A DNA stretch of 64,000 bases from Nannocystis sp. (GCA_016712315.1 JADJRG010000007.1:1-64000), one strand, 5' to 3'. Positions 55,186-64,000 are shown, counted from the first letter of the stretch. Notes: a model not told the origin generated them from the letters alone. Numbers and translations are program-made.

Positions 55186-56189
55186 AAAGAACGACCCTTA
55201 CGATCCACGGGAGCCTCGCGTGGGGGCTCATGCTGATTTTGAGCGCAGAGACCCCGCGGGTCGCGCTTGCGCGACCAGGAGCGCCTCAGCAGGGAAATTG
55301 TGAGCTGGCCGATCATGCATGTCAGGCCGAGCGCTGGCAGCGTAAAGCCGCATCCGCGACCTCGCCGAAGTTCAAGGCGGTCTACCTGCACGCGGCCTTT
55401 CTCTCCTACCTCGCGCGCTTCGACGAATCAGGCGATACCCGAGCGCTGTGCGCCGCTCACCGCGCGCTGCACCGGAGCTTGGAGATCGAGGATCAGCCGG
55501 AAGAGCAGCGGACCGCCTTCGAGGCCGCGCGCGCGGATCTGGTGTCGCGCGAGAAGCAGCGTGGGGTGCGGTGTGGATCGGGTCAGCGCACCACGAAGAG
55601 CAAGGCGCCGATCGTGGCGACAGTGAGCGAGCCGGCGACGCCGACGACCGAGTTCGATCCACCGCCAGCCTTCTTGGCGTCGGCTACTAGCGCGATCGAG
55701 AGCACCACCTCCGACCCGGCGCCGCTCGCGGGCGATGAGGCGGGGAGCGAGCCACGGGACGCTGAACCAATCGAAGCGCCGGCCTCTGTTTCGGCGGAGA
55801 AGCGCCCCACACCAGACAGGGCCAGGTCACGTGTACCTGGGCGTCCCTTGCTGATCACAGGCAGCGTCGCCCTCGCGCTCGGCGTCACGCTCGGCGCGGT
55901 GGCCCTCTACAGCCGCCACCAGGCGCTCGCGACGTACCAGGCGGGGCTCGATCTGCGTGAACAGGTCCCGGGCGCACCAGATGGCGAGACGCTCGCGCGC
56001 GACGCCGACCTCGAGACCGACTACGGGCGCATGGGCCAGGTCGCCACCGGGACCGCGATCGGCGGCGGCGTCGCGCTGCTCGCTGGCGCTGTGATGGTCG
56101 CCATCGGCGGTCGAAGACTCGCTCGAAGGGGCTCGCAGACAGCATGGGCGCCTCGCTCGGGGGGCCTTGCCTTCCATGTGCGTTTTTGA
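55182..56189 (+). CDS. Exported protein with two C-terminal membrane helices
   Basis: 335 aa from ATG 55182, overlapping the kinase stop (ATGA). Signal peptide (SLAWGLMLILSAETPRVALA), a Cys-containing helical domain (LADHACQAERWQRKAA, ALCAAHRALHRSLEIE), a Thr/Ala/Pro linker, then two membrane segments (LLITGSVALALGVTLGAVAL, TAIGGGVALLAGAVMVAIGG). Similar proteins follow kinases in Nannocystis-like operons; no function is known. The tandem kinase may report on it across the membrane. Confidence 0.75.
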   Translation: MKRTTLTIHGSLAWGLMLILSAETPRVALARPGAPQQGNCELADHACQAERWQRKAASATSPKFKAVYLHAAFLSYLARFDESGDTRALCAAHRALHRSLEIEDQPEEQRTAFEAARADLVSREKQRGVRCGSGQRTTKSKAPIVATVSEPATPTTEFDPPPAFLASATSAIESTTSDPAPLAGDEAGSEPRDAEPIEAPASVSAEKRPTPDRARSRVPGRPLLITGSVALALGVTLGAVALYSRHQALATYQAGLDLREQVPGAPDGETLARDADLETDYGRMGQVATGTAIGGGVALLAGAVMVAIGGRRLARRGSQTAWAPRSGGLAFHVRF

Positions 56190-56209
56190 GCACCATGCGG
56201 GAGTTCGCC

Positions 56210-57874
56210 ATGACCACGCCGATCCGACCCCAGACATCTCTTGTGCTCCTGAGCGTGCTGATGGCCTGCGCGCCCTGGCCCGGGTGGCCAGAGGCCGATT
56301 GCCCCGACACCGGCTGCGAGGGCACGACGGACGACGGAGGCAGCGGCGAGCTCACCGGCTTGGTGACAGGGACCTCGAGCGAGACGACCAGCGACGACAG
56401 CAGCGGATCGGCGAGCGAGAGCGCAGGTGAGACCGGCGACGAGACCACCGAAGCAGCGACCGGCGCGCCGATCGAGCCGCCGACGATCCTCGACGTCGAG
56501 CTGACGCCGAACCCGATCGTTTTTAACGGGCCGATCGAGGTGACCGTGAACGCCGTGCAGTCCGAGGGCGTGCGCATGACGCTCGCGGACGGCGTCGAGG
56601 TGGAGCTGGACGCAGCCGACGAGCCCGGCGTTTTTGCGGGAGAGATCGCGGTGACGAGCGGTTTTCTAAATGGCTCACACCTCGCCCTGCTGACGCCGTG
56701 GGCCGGCGAGGGCGAGGGCGAGGCGGTGGAGGCGAGCTACACGATCGCCCTGCCGACGCCCGGCTCAGAGCTGTACTGGGAGACAGGCGATCTGATCGGC
56801 GCCGGTCAAGTGGCGGCGATGGCTGTCCTGCCCGACGGGACGATCCTCGAGCTGGGCCAGCGTTTGGTCGACGGTAACTCGCGCTGCTACCTGCGGCAGC
56901 GCGACAAAGGCGGCGGCTGGAAGCAGGATGAGCTGGTCGAAATTCTGCCGGCGATGGACTGCCTCGCGGTGGACATCAAGGTGTCGCCCTCGGGCTCGAT
57001 CTTCGTGCTGGCGAAGCGCGTGCTCAACAACGAGATCCGCTGGTGGCTCGGCGAGATCGAGACGTGGGGCGCGAGCCCGGTCCACCGCGGGCTCGGCGAG
57101 AAGAACCAAGACGCGGCGGCGCTCGCGGTGCATGGCTCGGGTATGGTGGCGGTCTGCGGCGACACGCCGACGCAGCAGCCCGACGTGAAGGATGCGGCGG
57201 CATGGCTGGTGCGGCCGAAGCTGCCGGGGGAGGCGTGGACCTTCGACTACGAGCCGCAAGAAGCCGTTCCACACGAGTTCGCGGAGTCGACACACGACTG
57301 CGCCTTCGCGAGCGATACGCTCGTGATGGTTGGGGAGGCGCGAGGTAAGCATGACAAAGGAAAGGAGCAGTTCTTCGACCGCCACTTCCTCCTCCGGTTC
57401 GACACCACGACCATGACCGCTGCCTGGACGGTCGCGGGCGGCCAGGTGGATCTCCAGAGCGGCGCGACGACGGTGGTTGTCGATGGCGAGGGGCGCTACA
57501 TCACGGGTGGATACGTGTGCGGCGATCCCTGTGACAAGCCGATGATGGAGCTGCGGGCCTACAACCCCGGAGGCTCCTTGTTCTGGAAGACGCAACTCGG
57601 CGCCGTGACTAACAAGAACTGGGGACCGCACGACCTCGTGTGGAGCCCTGCGGGCTACGCGGTCATCGCTTTCGGTGGCACGATGGGGAACGATCTGGCC
57701 TTCTCGGTGCGAGCCTACTCGACCGCGCAGCTCGATCCTTTGTGGAGCTACAGCCGCAAGGACAACCAGTACTTCTACATGGCCTACGCGCTCGCGGTTG
57801 GGCTCTTCGGCGAGGTCTACGCCGGCGGGTTCGGCATGAGTGGCTACCCAGCCGTCGCGTACATCGCTGGCTGA
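56210..57874 (+). CDS. Lipoprotein with Ig-like and beta-propeller-like regions
   Basis: I chose ATG 56210, seven bases after GGGAG. It gives a lipoprotein signal (SLVLLSVLMAC). A Cys/Asp/Thr-rich low-complexity spacer follows, then an Ig-like strand region (PPTILDVELTPNPIVFNGPI) and a propeller-like region with repeated (V/I)LPDG-type turns (AAMAVLPDGTILELGQ, DIKVSPSGSIFVLAK, AALAVHGSGMVAVCG, GATTVVVDGEGRYITGG). 554 aa. Outer-surface lipoprotein of the kinase operon, perhaps the sensed or regulated envelope component. Confidence 0.8.
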   Translation: MTTPIRPQTSLVLLSVLMACAPWPGWPEADCPDTGCEGTTDDGGSGELTGLVTGTSSETTSDDSSGSASESAGETGDETTEAATGAPIEPPTILDVELTPNPIVFNGPIEVTVNAVQSEGVRMTLADGVEVELDAADEPGVFAGEIAVTSGFLNGSHLALLTPWAGEGEGEAVEASYTIALPTPGSELYWETGDLIGAGQVAAMAVLPDGTILELGQRLVDGNSRCYLRQRDKGGGWKQDELVEILPAMDCLAVDIKVSPSGSIFVLAKRVLNNEIRWWLGEIETWGASPVHRGLGEKNQDAAALAVHGSGMVAVCGDTPTQQPDVKDAAAWLVRPKLPGEAWTFDYEPQEAVPHEFAESTHDCAFASDTLVMVGEARGKHDKGKEQFFDRHFLLRFDTTTMTAAWTVAGGQVDLQSGATTVVVDGEGRYITGGYVCGDPCDKPMMELRAYNPGGSLFWKTQLGAVTNKNWGPHDLVWSPAGYAVIAFGGTMGNDLAFSVRAYSTAQLDPLWSYSRKDNQYFYMAYALAVGLFGEVYAGGFGMSGYPAVAYIAG

Positions 57875-57887
57875 CGGCCGCTGCGCT

Positions 57888-58991
57888 TCAGCCCGGGATG
57901 TACTCTGCGCAGGCGACTTCGATGAGATCTGTCGCCTGCTCAAAGGGCGCCGTGTAGTCGAGGTCCAGATCCGCCACGAGGTGGTACGGGTACTTCTTCA
58001 CGAGCTGGCAGATCCGATCGGGCGCGGGGCACGTGGGGTCGAGGATGCTCAGCATCACGACGGCCTCGGCGTCGTCTTTCTTGGCCTTGAGTACGTTCGC
58101 GGACCAGGTGCCGGGATCCCACTTCGAGTTGTAGTCGTAGCCGCCGATGAAGGTGACCATCAGCAGCGCGTCGTCGCGAAGGAAGCCGGCGTTACAGCCC
58201 CCCGGCGCGTTAATCTCGGGCTTCATCGCCATCGTGAGGGCTTCACCCATGAGGTCGCGGCCGCTGATCCCGAGCTTGGCGATGCAAGCGAAGGTCTCGG
58301 CAAGGTTCGGCTGCTCCTTGGTCAAGTAGCGACGGCCACCCGCGATCGTGCAGGGCGTGTTTGTCGCTTGGCCCCCGGCGGCGAAGACGTTACCGGCGCC
58401 GATCGTCCGATCACAGGTCGTCACGAGGTGGAGCAGATCGCAGGGATAGCCCGAGACCACGCAGGATTCTTGTTGTGCGCAGGCCACGTCGCAAGACTCG
58501 AGACCCCACTCGTGATCGCCATCGATGACCATAATGTGGAAGTCGAAGTCGGCGAACTTCGCCTCAATCGTCTCGATGAACTTAGGGAAGGCCGTGATGA
58601 GCTGCTCCTGCGCGCTCTTCATCGTCCAGGCGCGCGAGATCACGAAGAGGAAGTCGATCTTGCCCTTGCAGCCCGGGGGCTTGGTGTCGGCGGTGTCGCT
58701 GTCGGTTGTGTCGGGGCCGACGTCGTAGATCAGCGTCGTCGCGTCGGTGGTGGGGCTGCTGTCGTCGGTGCTCGCGCTGGTTGTCGCCGAGCTGGCCGTG
58801 GAGCTAGCGCTGGCGGTCGCAGACAGATCGGTGGTGAAGGCGTCGCTGCTGCTGCCCGTGCTGCTGCCCGCCCAGGTATCGGGCACGGAGAGGCCGGTGG
58901 TCGTGTCGCTGCCGCTGGGAGTGCAGGCGAGCCCGAGCACGAGCGCTGTGCCGAGGTGCTGGGGCGCGGAAGGTCGGGAGGGAAGAGCCAT
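57888..58991 (-). CDS. VWA-like lipoprotein with degenerate MIDAS
   Basis: 367 aa. Lipobox LVLGLACTP, Thr/Ser/Asp spacer, then a VWA fold: IDFLFVISRAWTMKSAQEQL where active members have DxSxS (here V-I-S-R-A-W-T-M, so Asp and the Ser pair are lost), MGEALTMAMKPEINAPGGC, and ALLMVTFIGGYDYNSKWDPG. Eight cysteines occur in the middle (CDVACAQQESCVVSGYPC). Metal-dependent ligand binding is probably lost. Convergent with the kinase operon, likely host-chromosomal. Confidence 0.78.
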   Translation of the reverse strand: MALPSRPSAPQHLGTALVLGLACTPSGSDTTTGLSVPDTWAGSSTGSSSDAFTTDLSATASASSTASSATTSASTDDSSPTTDATTLIYDVGPDTTDSDTADTKPPGCKGKIDFLFVISRAWTMKSAQEQLITAFPKFIETIEAKFADFDFHIMVIDGDHEWGLESCDVACAQQESCVVSGYPCDLLHLVTTCDRTIGAGNVFAAGGQATNTPCTIAGGRRYLTKEQPNLAETFACIAKLGISGRDLMGEALTMAMKPEINAPGGCNAGFLRDDALLMVTFIGGYDYNSKWDPGTWSANVLKAKKDDAEAVVMLSILDPTCPAPDRICQLVKKYPYHLVADLDLDYTAPFEQATDLIEVACAEYIPG

Positions 58992-59320
58992 CGCCGACGT
59001 CGAGTATAGCGCGGTCTCGCGCAGGCCCTCGCGGCCCGGCTCGCGGAGGTCTACGAGCAGCCGGGCGCCCTCGCTGACGACGACGACGCCCTCTTCTGGC
59101 GCGTAGCCCGCTCGCTCGCACGAAGGAAAGCACGTTCTCGATTGCCGGCCTTGACCTCGCGCCCCGCACGGAGGCTCTCGAAGAGTCTGGCAAGAGAGCC
59201 CGGCTCGACGGCCTCGACGCGCTCATGCGCCTGTTCGAGCACACAAGACTCGCTAGCGTGCCGCCCGGCCCGCTCTGGTGGATCGCTCACCGAGGGCTCA
59301 CTCCTCGAGATCGGCCGAAG
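58992..59320. other. Junction between host genes and module B
   Basis: A coding-looking plus-strand stretch (LAEVYEQPGALADDDDALFW, RVARSLARRKA) at about 59030-59135 without start or clear stop, possibly the end of a lost gene. Otherwise nothing up to the insulating hairpin. Confidence 0.35.
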
Positions 59321-59326
59321 GGGCAG

Positions 59327-59358
59327 GGGAGATCTCTCCCGGAGAGATCTCCCTTTTT
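59327..59358 (+). terminator. Hairpin and T run insulating module B
   Basis: Arms GGGAGATCTCTCC and GGAGAGATCTCCC (59327-59353), then T5. It would end rightward transcription from the host side before module B. Same stem as 18663-18688, mirrored. Confidence 0.8.
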
Positions 59359-59463
59359 GTGAAAAAAACTTTGAGGGGGCGGCGCCGCTCCATGCCGCCG
59401 CGCACGAGCTCGCCGCCAGGCGAGGGTGATTTCGAGCGTCTTTGCAGGTTCATCTGCGCGCCG

Positions 59464-59545
59464 TCCACGCTTCGCCCGGTTCACAAGCGAGCAATCCACG
59501 CTTCGCCCGGCTCACCAGGGCGCCATCCACGCTCACTGGCGCGCC
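59464..59545 (+). repeat. 31-base tandem repeat, 2.5 units
   Basis: TCCACGCTTCGCCCGG recurs at 59464 and 59495, and TCCACGCT again at 59526; spacing is exactly 31 bases both times. Lies between the insulator and the regulator promoter. Possible protein-binding array or iteron. Confidence 0.6.
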
Positions 59546-59579
59546 TCTCGAGCACGAACTGACGCTTGGCCAGAACACG

Positions 59580-59617
59580 TTTACTAGTGGCAATGTGTCC
59601 ACTACACAGGACACATT
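59580..59617 (+). promoter_or_regulatory. Promoter with palindromic operator for module B regulator
   Basis: TTTACT (59580-59585), 17 bases, TACACA (59603-59608). A perfect dyad AATGTGTCC-N8-GGACACATT (59592-59617) covers spacer and -10. It lies 63 bases upstream of the regulator ATG, as expected for autorepression. Confidence 0.6.
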
Positions 59618-59679
59618 GAATCGCGCGGCGCGAAAGGGATCGTTGCCAAGGGAAGCTGTCCCCTCGGAACTTACTGACA

Positions 59680-60506
59680 TGGGGTACTTCGTCATTATCG
59701 GCAGCAGCGCCGACTTCTGGGGCCTTCTGAGCGTCCTGGGCCTCGGCCACAAACACCGCAGGCAGTTGCGGATCGACACGGCGATCAAGCTCTTGTCCAG
59801 CTACGACGGCCTACGCGTCTCCTGGAGCGGCGTAGAGCAGGTCAGCAAGGCCCTCGTCGCGGCGACCGCGAAAGTGTTCTCAGGCCGCGCCACGCGCCTC
59901 TCCAAGCGCCTTGGCGGCCGAATCAAGGCTGACACCCTGAACCAGTACCTCCGCGGCCGCCGTGGTGTCGGCTTCGAGCACGCGTGCATCTGGTGCGCGG
60001 AGCTGCTGCCCGACCATCACCTCCGCGTGTTCATCGACGACCCTCACCTCGTCGAGAAATTGCGCGGATCGGCCCTCGACTTGCGCGCCGACGCTCCCGC
60101 CCACCAACCCCAACCCACAGCGACTGAACCCCACGTGCACCCACGTGCCCCGCGCGGAGGAGAGCATTCCACGAGCGAAGCGACGCGCGCAGGAGAGCAC
60201 TCCACGAGTGAACCGACCGAGCGGCGCAATCGACACAGGCGCACGCCCCTGGTTGGGTCAGGTCACATCGTTAGAGCGCGCTTCTGTGACGTCAGGGCGG
60301 GTTTCAGGCTCGCTGTGTCACTATTCAGGCCACGAGGCCGCGCAGACCATGGCCCTTTGCTGTTGGGACAGATTGAAGACGCGCTGATTTCGCCGAATTC
60401 CGGCCCTGGGAGCGCGCTCGAAAAAAATCGTTGCTCTCTTCTCGCTCTTCGGCGTCTACTGATGTCGTGGAAGCTCAACACCCTCACGGCCCCAACCCGC
60501 GCTTGA
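59680..60506 (+). CDS. Cro/CI-like HTH regulator, module B
   Basis: 275 aa from ATG 59680 (MGYFVIIGSSADFWGLLSVL), the first start after the operator. HTH-like segment RLSKRLGGRIKADTLNQYLR, then GRRGVGFEHACIWCAELL, aligned with the module A regulator. The linker carries His/Thr repeats (GEHSTSEATRA, GEHSTSEPTERR). The C-terminal 60 residues are poorly conserved. The frame is open 80 codons upstream, but that would cross the promoter. Likely represses the module from the AATGTGTCC dyad. Confidence 0.62.
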
Positions 60507-60535
60507 CCAGCCCGCCAGATCGCGAGCAGGAGCTC

Positions 60536-61099
60536 ATGAAGAAGGAGATGGAGGCCGCTCTCGCCACGGAGCGGGCGCGTATGGTGATCCAGCGAGAGAG
60601 CGCTCTAGAAGCTCGCGAGGCCAGGCTCCGGGAGGATGTGCACGCGCTGGAGGAGGCCCAACGAGCCAACAGGAGAGACCGCTACAACCTCGATCTGGAG
60701 GCGGCGCAGCTCGCGGAAGCGAAGGCCCGCTTCGACACAAAGGTGGCGGCCGAGACCAAAAAACTCGCCGACGATCTCGCGGACATGAAGACCCGCGAGA
60801 TCCACAAGATCGAGGACATGAAGGCCCGAGAGACCGACAAGATCACGCGCATGCAGGAGCGCTTCGACGAAGGGATGCGGGCCGAGAGAGAACGGCTCGC
60901 CGAGGCGAAGGCCCGCTTCCAGGAGTTCATCCGCGAGGAGAAGGCTCGCGCCAACCAACGTTCTGAGCGAGCGAACAAGATGATCGAGGTCGCCTTAAAT
61001 CAAGGGGCCGAGGTGCTTGAGCAGCAGCCCATGTCAGATTTAGCCCTCATCACGGGCACATTTCTCAGATTGATGAAGGAAAAGGAGAAGAACCAATGA
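60536..61099 (+). CDS. Coiled-coil protein, module B
   Basis: 187 aa from ATG 60536 (a TTG start at 60431 would add 35 residues). Entirely helical and charged (KKEMEAALATERARMVIQRE, LEAREARLREDVHALEEAQR, then KTREIHKIEDMKARETDKIT), ending LITGTFLRLMKEKEKNQ. Positional equivalent of the 286-aa protein of module A, but with irregular coil instead of hendecads and no repeats. Overlaps the membrane-protein ATG by four bases. Confidence 0.68.
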   Translation: MKKEMEAALATERARMVIQRESALEAREARLREDVHALEEAQRANRRDRYNLDLEAAQLAEAKARFDTKVAAETKKLADDLADMKTREIHKIEDMKARETDKITRMQERFDEGMRAERERLAEAKARFQEFIREEKARANQRSERANKMIEVALNQGAEVLEQQPMSDLALITGTFLRLMKEKEKNQ

Positions 61100-61524
61100 A
61101 CTCCGTAGACATGACGATGACCCAAGAAGAGGCCGCCGAAGCGACGGTCATGGAGACCATGATCAACGTCACGAAGAAGATCCGCGCGGCGGAGCGCTTC
61201 GAGCTCGCCTCCAGGCTCCTCAAGAAGGCGCAGGACCCTGAGCAGTTCATGCTCAGCCTCAACCGGATCTTGCGCGGCAGCCTGCTGGACAACGCCGTCC
61301 TCGGCTTCTCCGCCGTCGCGGGTGTCAGCATGGGCGCCCTCTTCGGCCGCCTCACCCGCGGCGTGAAGAGCATCGGCCCGGTCCCCGCCATCGCGGTCTT
61401 GGGGCTGCTTGGCGTCATACCCGGCGCTCTCATGAACGAGACCGTCACCGTCCGCAACACCCTCAGCCTCGGCGGCCTGATGTTCACCACTGGCGCCGTC
61501 CTACAGAAACTCATGGTGCCGTGA
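61096..61524 (+). CDS. Small membrane protein, module B (intact)
   Basis: 142 aa: VDMTMTQEEAAEATVMETM, helices (RAAERFELASRLLKKAQDP), then three hydrophobic segments (AVLGFSAVAGVSMGALFG, AIAVLGLLGVIPGALM, LGGLMFTTGAVLQKLMV). About 60% identical to the module A copy. Its intact frame shows that the break at 16425 is an indel. Stop overlaps the next ATG. Confidence 0.72.
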   Translation: MNSVDMTMTQEEAAEATVMETMINVTKKIRAAERFELASRLLKKAQDPEQFMLSLNRILRGSLLDNAVLGFSAVAGVSMGALFGRLTRGVKSIGPVPAIAVLGLLGVIPGALMNETVTVRNTLSLGGLMFTTGAVLQKLMVP

Positions 61525-61916
61525 TGAAGGCTCTTTTCCGCATCGACCAAGTCCTCCGCGGCGACGCTCCCACCGTCGCTCTCCTCGGCACTGACGGCGA
61601 CGGCCGCGAGGTGCGCCTCGAGGTCCCCTCTGCCGCCGTCGGCGCCCTACGCCCGGGCGGGGTCCTCGTGCTCGACTGGTGGGTCGGCTCCCTCCCGATC
61701 GACGCCACCGCCACCGCCACCGCCACCACCACCGCCGACGCCGCTCGACCGGAGGCAAGCGCCGCCTCTGGCGCGCAGGGTGAATCTGCCAGCGCGCCGC
61801 TGGTAGATGTCACGAGCGCCGCCAGCGCCGCCAGCGCTGCAAAAGACATCGACGAAGACCAGCTCATGGTCGAGTTCCGCCAGATGTTCGGGCGGATCCC
61901 CGGCTTCACCGCCTAG
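61521..61916 (+). CDS. Small module protein (131 aa), module B (intact)
   Basis: MKALFRIDQVLRGDAPTVAL, VPSAAVGALRPGGVLVLDWW, then a Thr/Ala low-complexity middle encoded by ACCGCC repeats, and the conserved end EDQLMVEFRQMFGRIPGFTA. Ends match module A, middle does not. Cytoplasmic, unknown. The 127-base gap to the next gene holds nothing clear. Confidence 0.68.
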   Translation: MMKALFRIDQVLRGDAPTVALLGTDGDGREVRLEVPSAAVGALRPGGVLVLDWWVGSLPIDATATATATTTADAARPEASAASGAQGESASAPLVDVTSAASAASAAKDIDEDQLMVEFRQMFGRIPGFTA

Positions 61917-62043
61917 AGCCCGCATCGTGGCCGAGTAGCGGCCCCGAGAATCTGACAGTGACAACAGATCTGGGGCGACGCCCCGAAGGTAGACAACACC
62001 AACTAGCAGGACCTCGCGCACAGCGGGGATGGAGGAGTACGCG

Positions 62044-62759
62044 ATGAATGACGACATTATGATCCACAACCCCATGAACCCCGACACGTCCCGCGAGTTG
62101 CAGCGCCGGATCTGCCACGTCCTCGGGATCAGCCCCGAAGACCTCGCCCTCTTGCGGGCCCTCTCGGACCGCATGGTCCGCGTCGAGAACGGCTGCACCA
62201 CCGTCACCCGCCGCTGCGACGACCTCCAAAACGTGCTGCGGCAGGCGTGCTGCCCCCGCCAACATGCTCTACTCGCAGATCCCGATCAACGAGAACAGCC
62301 ACAAGGACCAGGTGAACATCGTCACCCCGGTCACCGGCCGCGGTGATCCCTACGTCGACGACTTCCCGATCGCCCCCAAGAAGAAGATCCACCTCGTGGA
62401 GGAGGACGGCCCCGGCTCCAGCCCCGTCGACATCACCGTCGCGCTCAACCTCGCTAACAACGGCACCAATTTCCTCGACATTGTCGTCCGCTTCTACGTC
62501 TCGACCAAGCCCACCGGCCCCGGTACGCAGGTCGGCAGCGAGTATCGCGGCTTTCAGTTCTTCAGCAACGACGGCCTCGTCACCCCGATCAAGTTCCCCC
62601 TCTATCAAAACTCCCCCGTCACGGTGGGCTCAGAAGGAGTATCTTATCATCGAGATCGAGCACCTCGGCACCGCCAACAACCTCACGAGCGCGTTCGCCA
62701 GCGCCAAGGTCAACAACGCCGGCTGGTACGCCGCCTGCGGACCCGACGTCTGCCGCTAA
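62044..62759 (+). CDS. Smaller Cys-containing beta-rich protein, module B (frameshifted)
   Basis: From ATG 62044: MNDDIMIHNPMNPDTSRELQ, RRICHVLGISPEDLALLRAL, then shifts near 62255 (CCP-A) and near 62630 (VGS-KEYLIIE) that are repaired by comparing with module A. With both repaired it gives about 238 aa ending AGWYAACGPDVCR. Two shifts in a gene whose protein sequence is otherwise conserved indicate assembly errors or very recent loss. Confidence 0.6.
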
Positions 62760-62771
62760 GAGGACAACGCC

Positions 62772-63640
62772 ATGGGATCCGAACCGATCACCTTTCGGCT
62801 GCACAAAGAGGGCGACTTCGACGGCCAGACGTCGATAGAGCTCCGCCGCAACAACTTCACCATCGAGGGCAGCCGCATCTACCGCGCCCACCTCACCGGC
62901 CCCGCTGGCCAGATCTCCGCCGACTTCTTCGGCGTCTTCTCGGACCTCACCCCCAAGCTGTGCGGCATCGCCAGCTCGAGCTACAACCCGCAGAGCGTCG
63001 CCCGGATCATCTCCAAGGACGACCCCGACGTCTTCCGCGAGGAGGTCGACCTCACCCCCAGATGGTCCACGTGCCCATCTACCCCGGGGACCGTTTGGCG
63101 ATCTACACCCAAGACGGCGGGCGCGTCTGTATTCAGATGGTCGTCACCGAGCTCGCCGAGAGCGAGCACGTCTCGCTCGCCCTACGCACCCCGCCCGAGC
63201 CGCAGTGGCGCCGTTTTCGCCTGATCCGCAGCGGCTCCGGCGGCTTCAACCACCTGCCACTGGTGAACAACTACTCGCCGCCCTTCACCTGGAGCCCGGG
63301 GCTCAGCATGCTGGTCACCGACACCCTCGGAGACGGCCCGATCCCCGCCCGGGACTTGTGCATGTACCCGACATTCCAGGGCTGCTACGTCAGCGTCCGC
63401 TACGCCGGCATCAACGCGGACGCCCAGCTCCACATCGTCGACGGTCACCTGCGCGACAGCGCCGCTCTCCAGACCGACATCAAGCCCATGCGCTGGTCCA
63501 AGGTGTTTTTTGTCAGCCACGACGACCTCCTCGGTCTGTGGTCGCCCGCGCCCGTCGTCGACACCGTGGTGTGTGACATCGAGCTCGTGCGGGTGCAGCC
63601 CGGGGACCGCCTCCGCGGCCGCTACGCCAACGATCTCTGA
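62772..63640 (+). CDS. Large beta-rich module protein (289 aa), module B (frameshifted)
   Basis: From ATG 62772 (MGSEPITFRLHKEGDFDGQT). A shift at about 63058 (C5 run) lies between DLTP and QMVHVPIYPGD. After repair it has 289 residues, the same length as module A. From about residue 105 to the end it is nearly identical to the A copy; the first 90 residues share about 60%. This is the pattern expected for an exposed variable part and a conserved core or lattice face. Confidence 0.6.
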
Positions 63641-63661
63641 CCCACAAGGCGCAAACCCACC

Positions 63662-64000
63662 ATGTACATCGATCCCTCTCGTGTAGACATGCTCGCGCGC
63701 TACAGCGCGCGCCTCCGCCGCCGCCACCCCGGAGCAGCTCGGCGCGCTCGAGGGGGAGGTCCGCCTCTTCATCGAGGCGCTCTGGACCGAGGCCAGCGCC
63801 GAGGCCCGTAGCCGCTTCCTGGACGCCGTCCGCCGCGTCGGCCCGCCCATGCCTTGGTCCGCGCTGCGCGTCGCCCCTGGCGGCGCTCCAGCGGCCTTGG
63901 AGCTCATCCTCGGCCAGGTCGACCCCGACGACGAGGGGGTCCCGGGCTACCGCATCGATCCCAAAAGCGAGCAGGGCGAGCGCGCGCTCGAGGCCCTCGC
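63662..64000 (+). CDS. Module protein with predicted C-terminal helix, partial, module B
   Basis: MYIDPSRVDMLARYSARL, then a one-base shift near 63715, after which ATPEQLGALEGEVRLFIEAL and FLDAVRRVGPPMPWSAL follow. Same start, same gene order and the same GCGCGCTACAGCGCGC near-palindrome as the module A gene at 14141. Cut by the window end; the lysin and later genes would be expected beyond 64 kb. Confidence 0.6.

Overview
The window is GC-rich, mostly double-stranded coding-like DNA from a myxobacterium. The evidence is many Ser/Thr kinases, including a tandem-kinase protein, a sensor kinase overlapping a P450, lipoproteins with Ser/Thr/Gly/Asp-rich linkers, and a secreted protein with a MYXO-CTERM-like tail. 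The style recalls Nannocystaceae, but that is an inference. Many otherwise coherent genes are split by single-base shifts, often in C, G or A runs. Some are surely real decay, but the pattern looks like homopolymer errors in the assembly, so frameshift positions are given as approximate.

Layout. (1) 0-18.7 kb, all leftward: module A, a phage-like or virus-like gene train. In order of transcription it has a Cro/CI-like regulator, a hendecad coiled-coil protein, small membrane proteins, two cysteine-containing beta-rich proteins (237 and 289 aa), a lytic-transglycosylase-like protein, low-complexity proteins, an N6-adenine DNA methyltransferase and a large SNF2-type helicase (a DarB-like pair), and accessory proteins. 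(2) 18.7-49.1 kb: a mosaic accessory region. It holds IS3, IS91, IS21 and integron-integrase remnants and an ABC-three-component defence operon. It also holds a HEPN (Rx4H) protein, a SIR2-like protein and a DUF4062 protein. Four to five copies of a divergent cassette recur here: HTH-tyrosine integrase on one side, a small-protein gene on the other, with two conserved promoters between. Two copies carry a small protein plus Ser/Thr kinase operon. A host-like block (MYXO-CTERM protein, AmpG-like MFS, histidine kinase, P450) sits inside at 37-42.5 kb. (3) 49.1-59 kb: host-like genes: a Lys/Ala-rich wHTH protein, an intact IS1380-type element, a DUF454 protein, a tandem-kinase/envelope-protein operon and a VWA-like lipoprotein. 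(4) 59.3-64 kb, rightward: module B, a second diverged copy of the first seven genes of module A, cut by the window edge.

Modules A and B point outward as an inverted pair around 41 kb, and each is preceded by a matching terminator-like hairpin. The two kinase operons (31.7-33.2 and 45.3-46.8 kb) form a second, nested inverted pair around 12 kb. The best candidates for something undescribed are the duplicated A/B module, which could be a tailless membrane-containing virus or domesticated particle, and the integrase/small-protein cassette family with its shared, apparently leaderless promoter.
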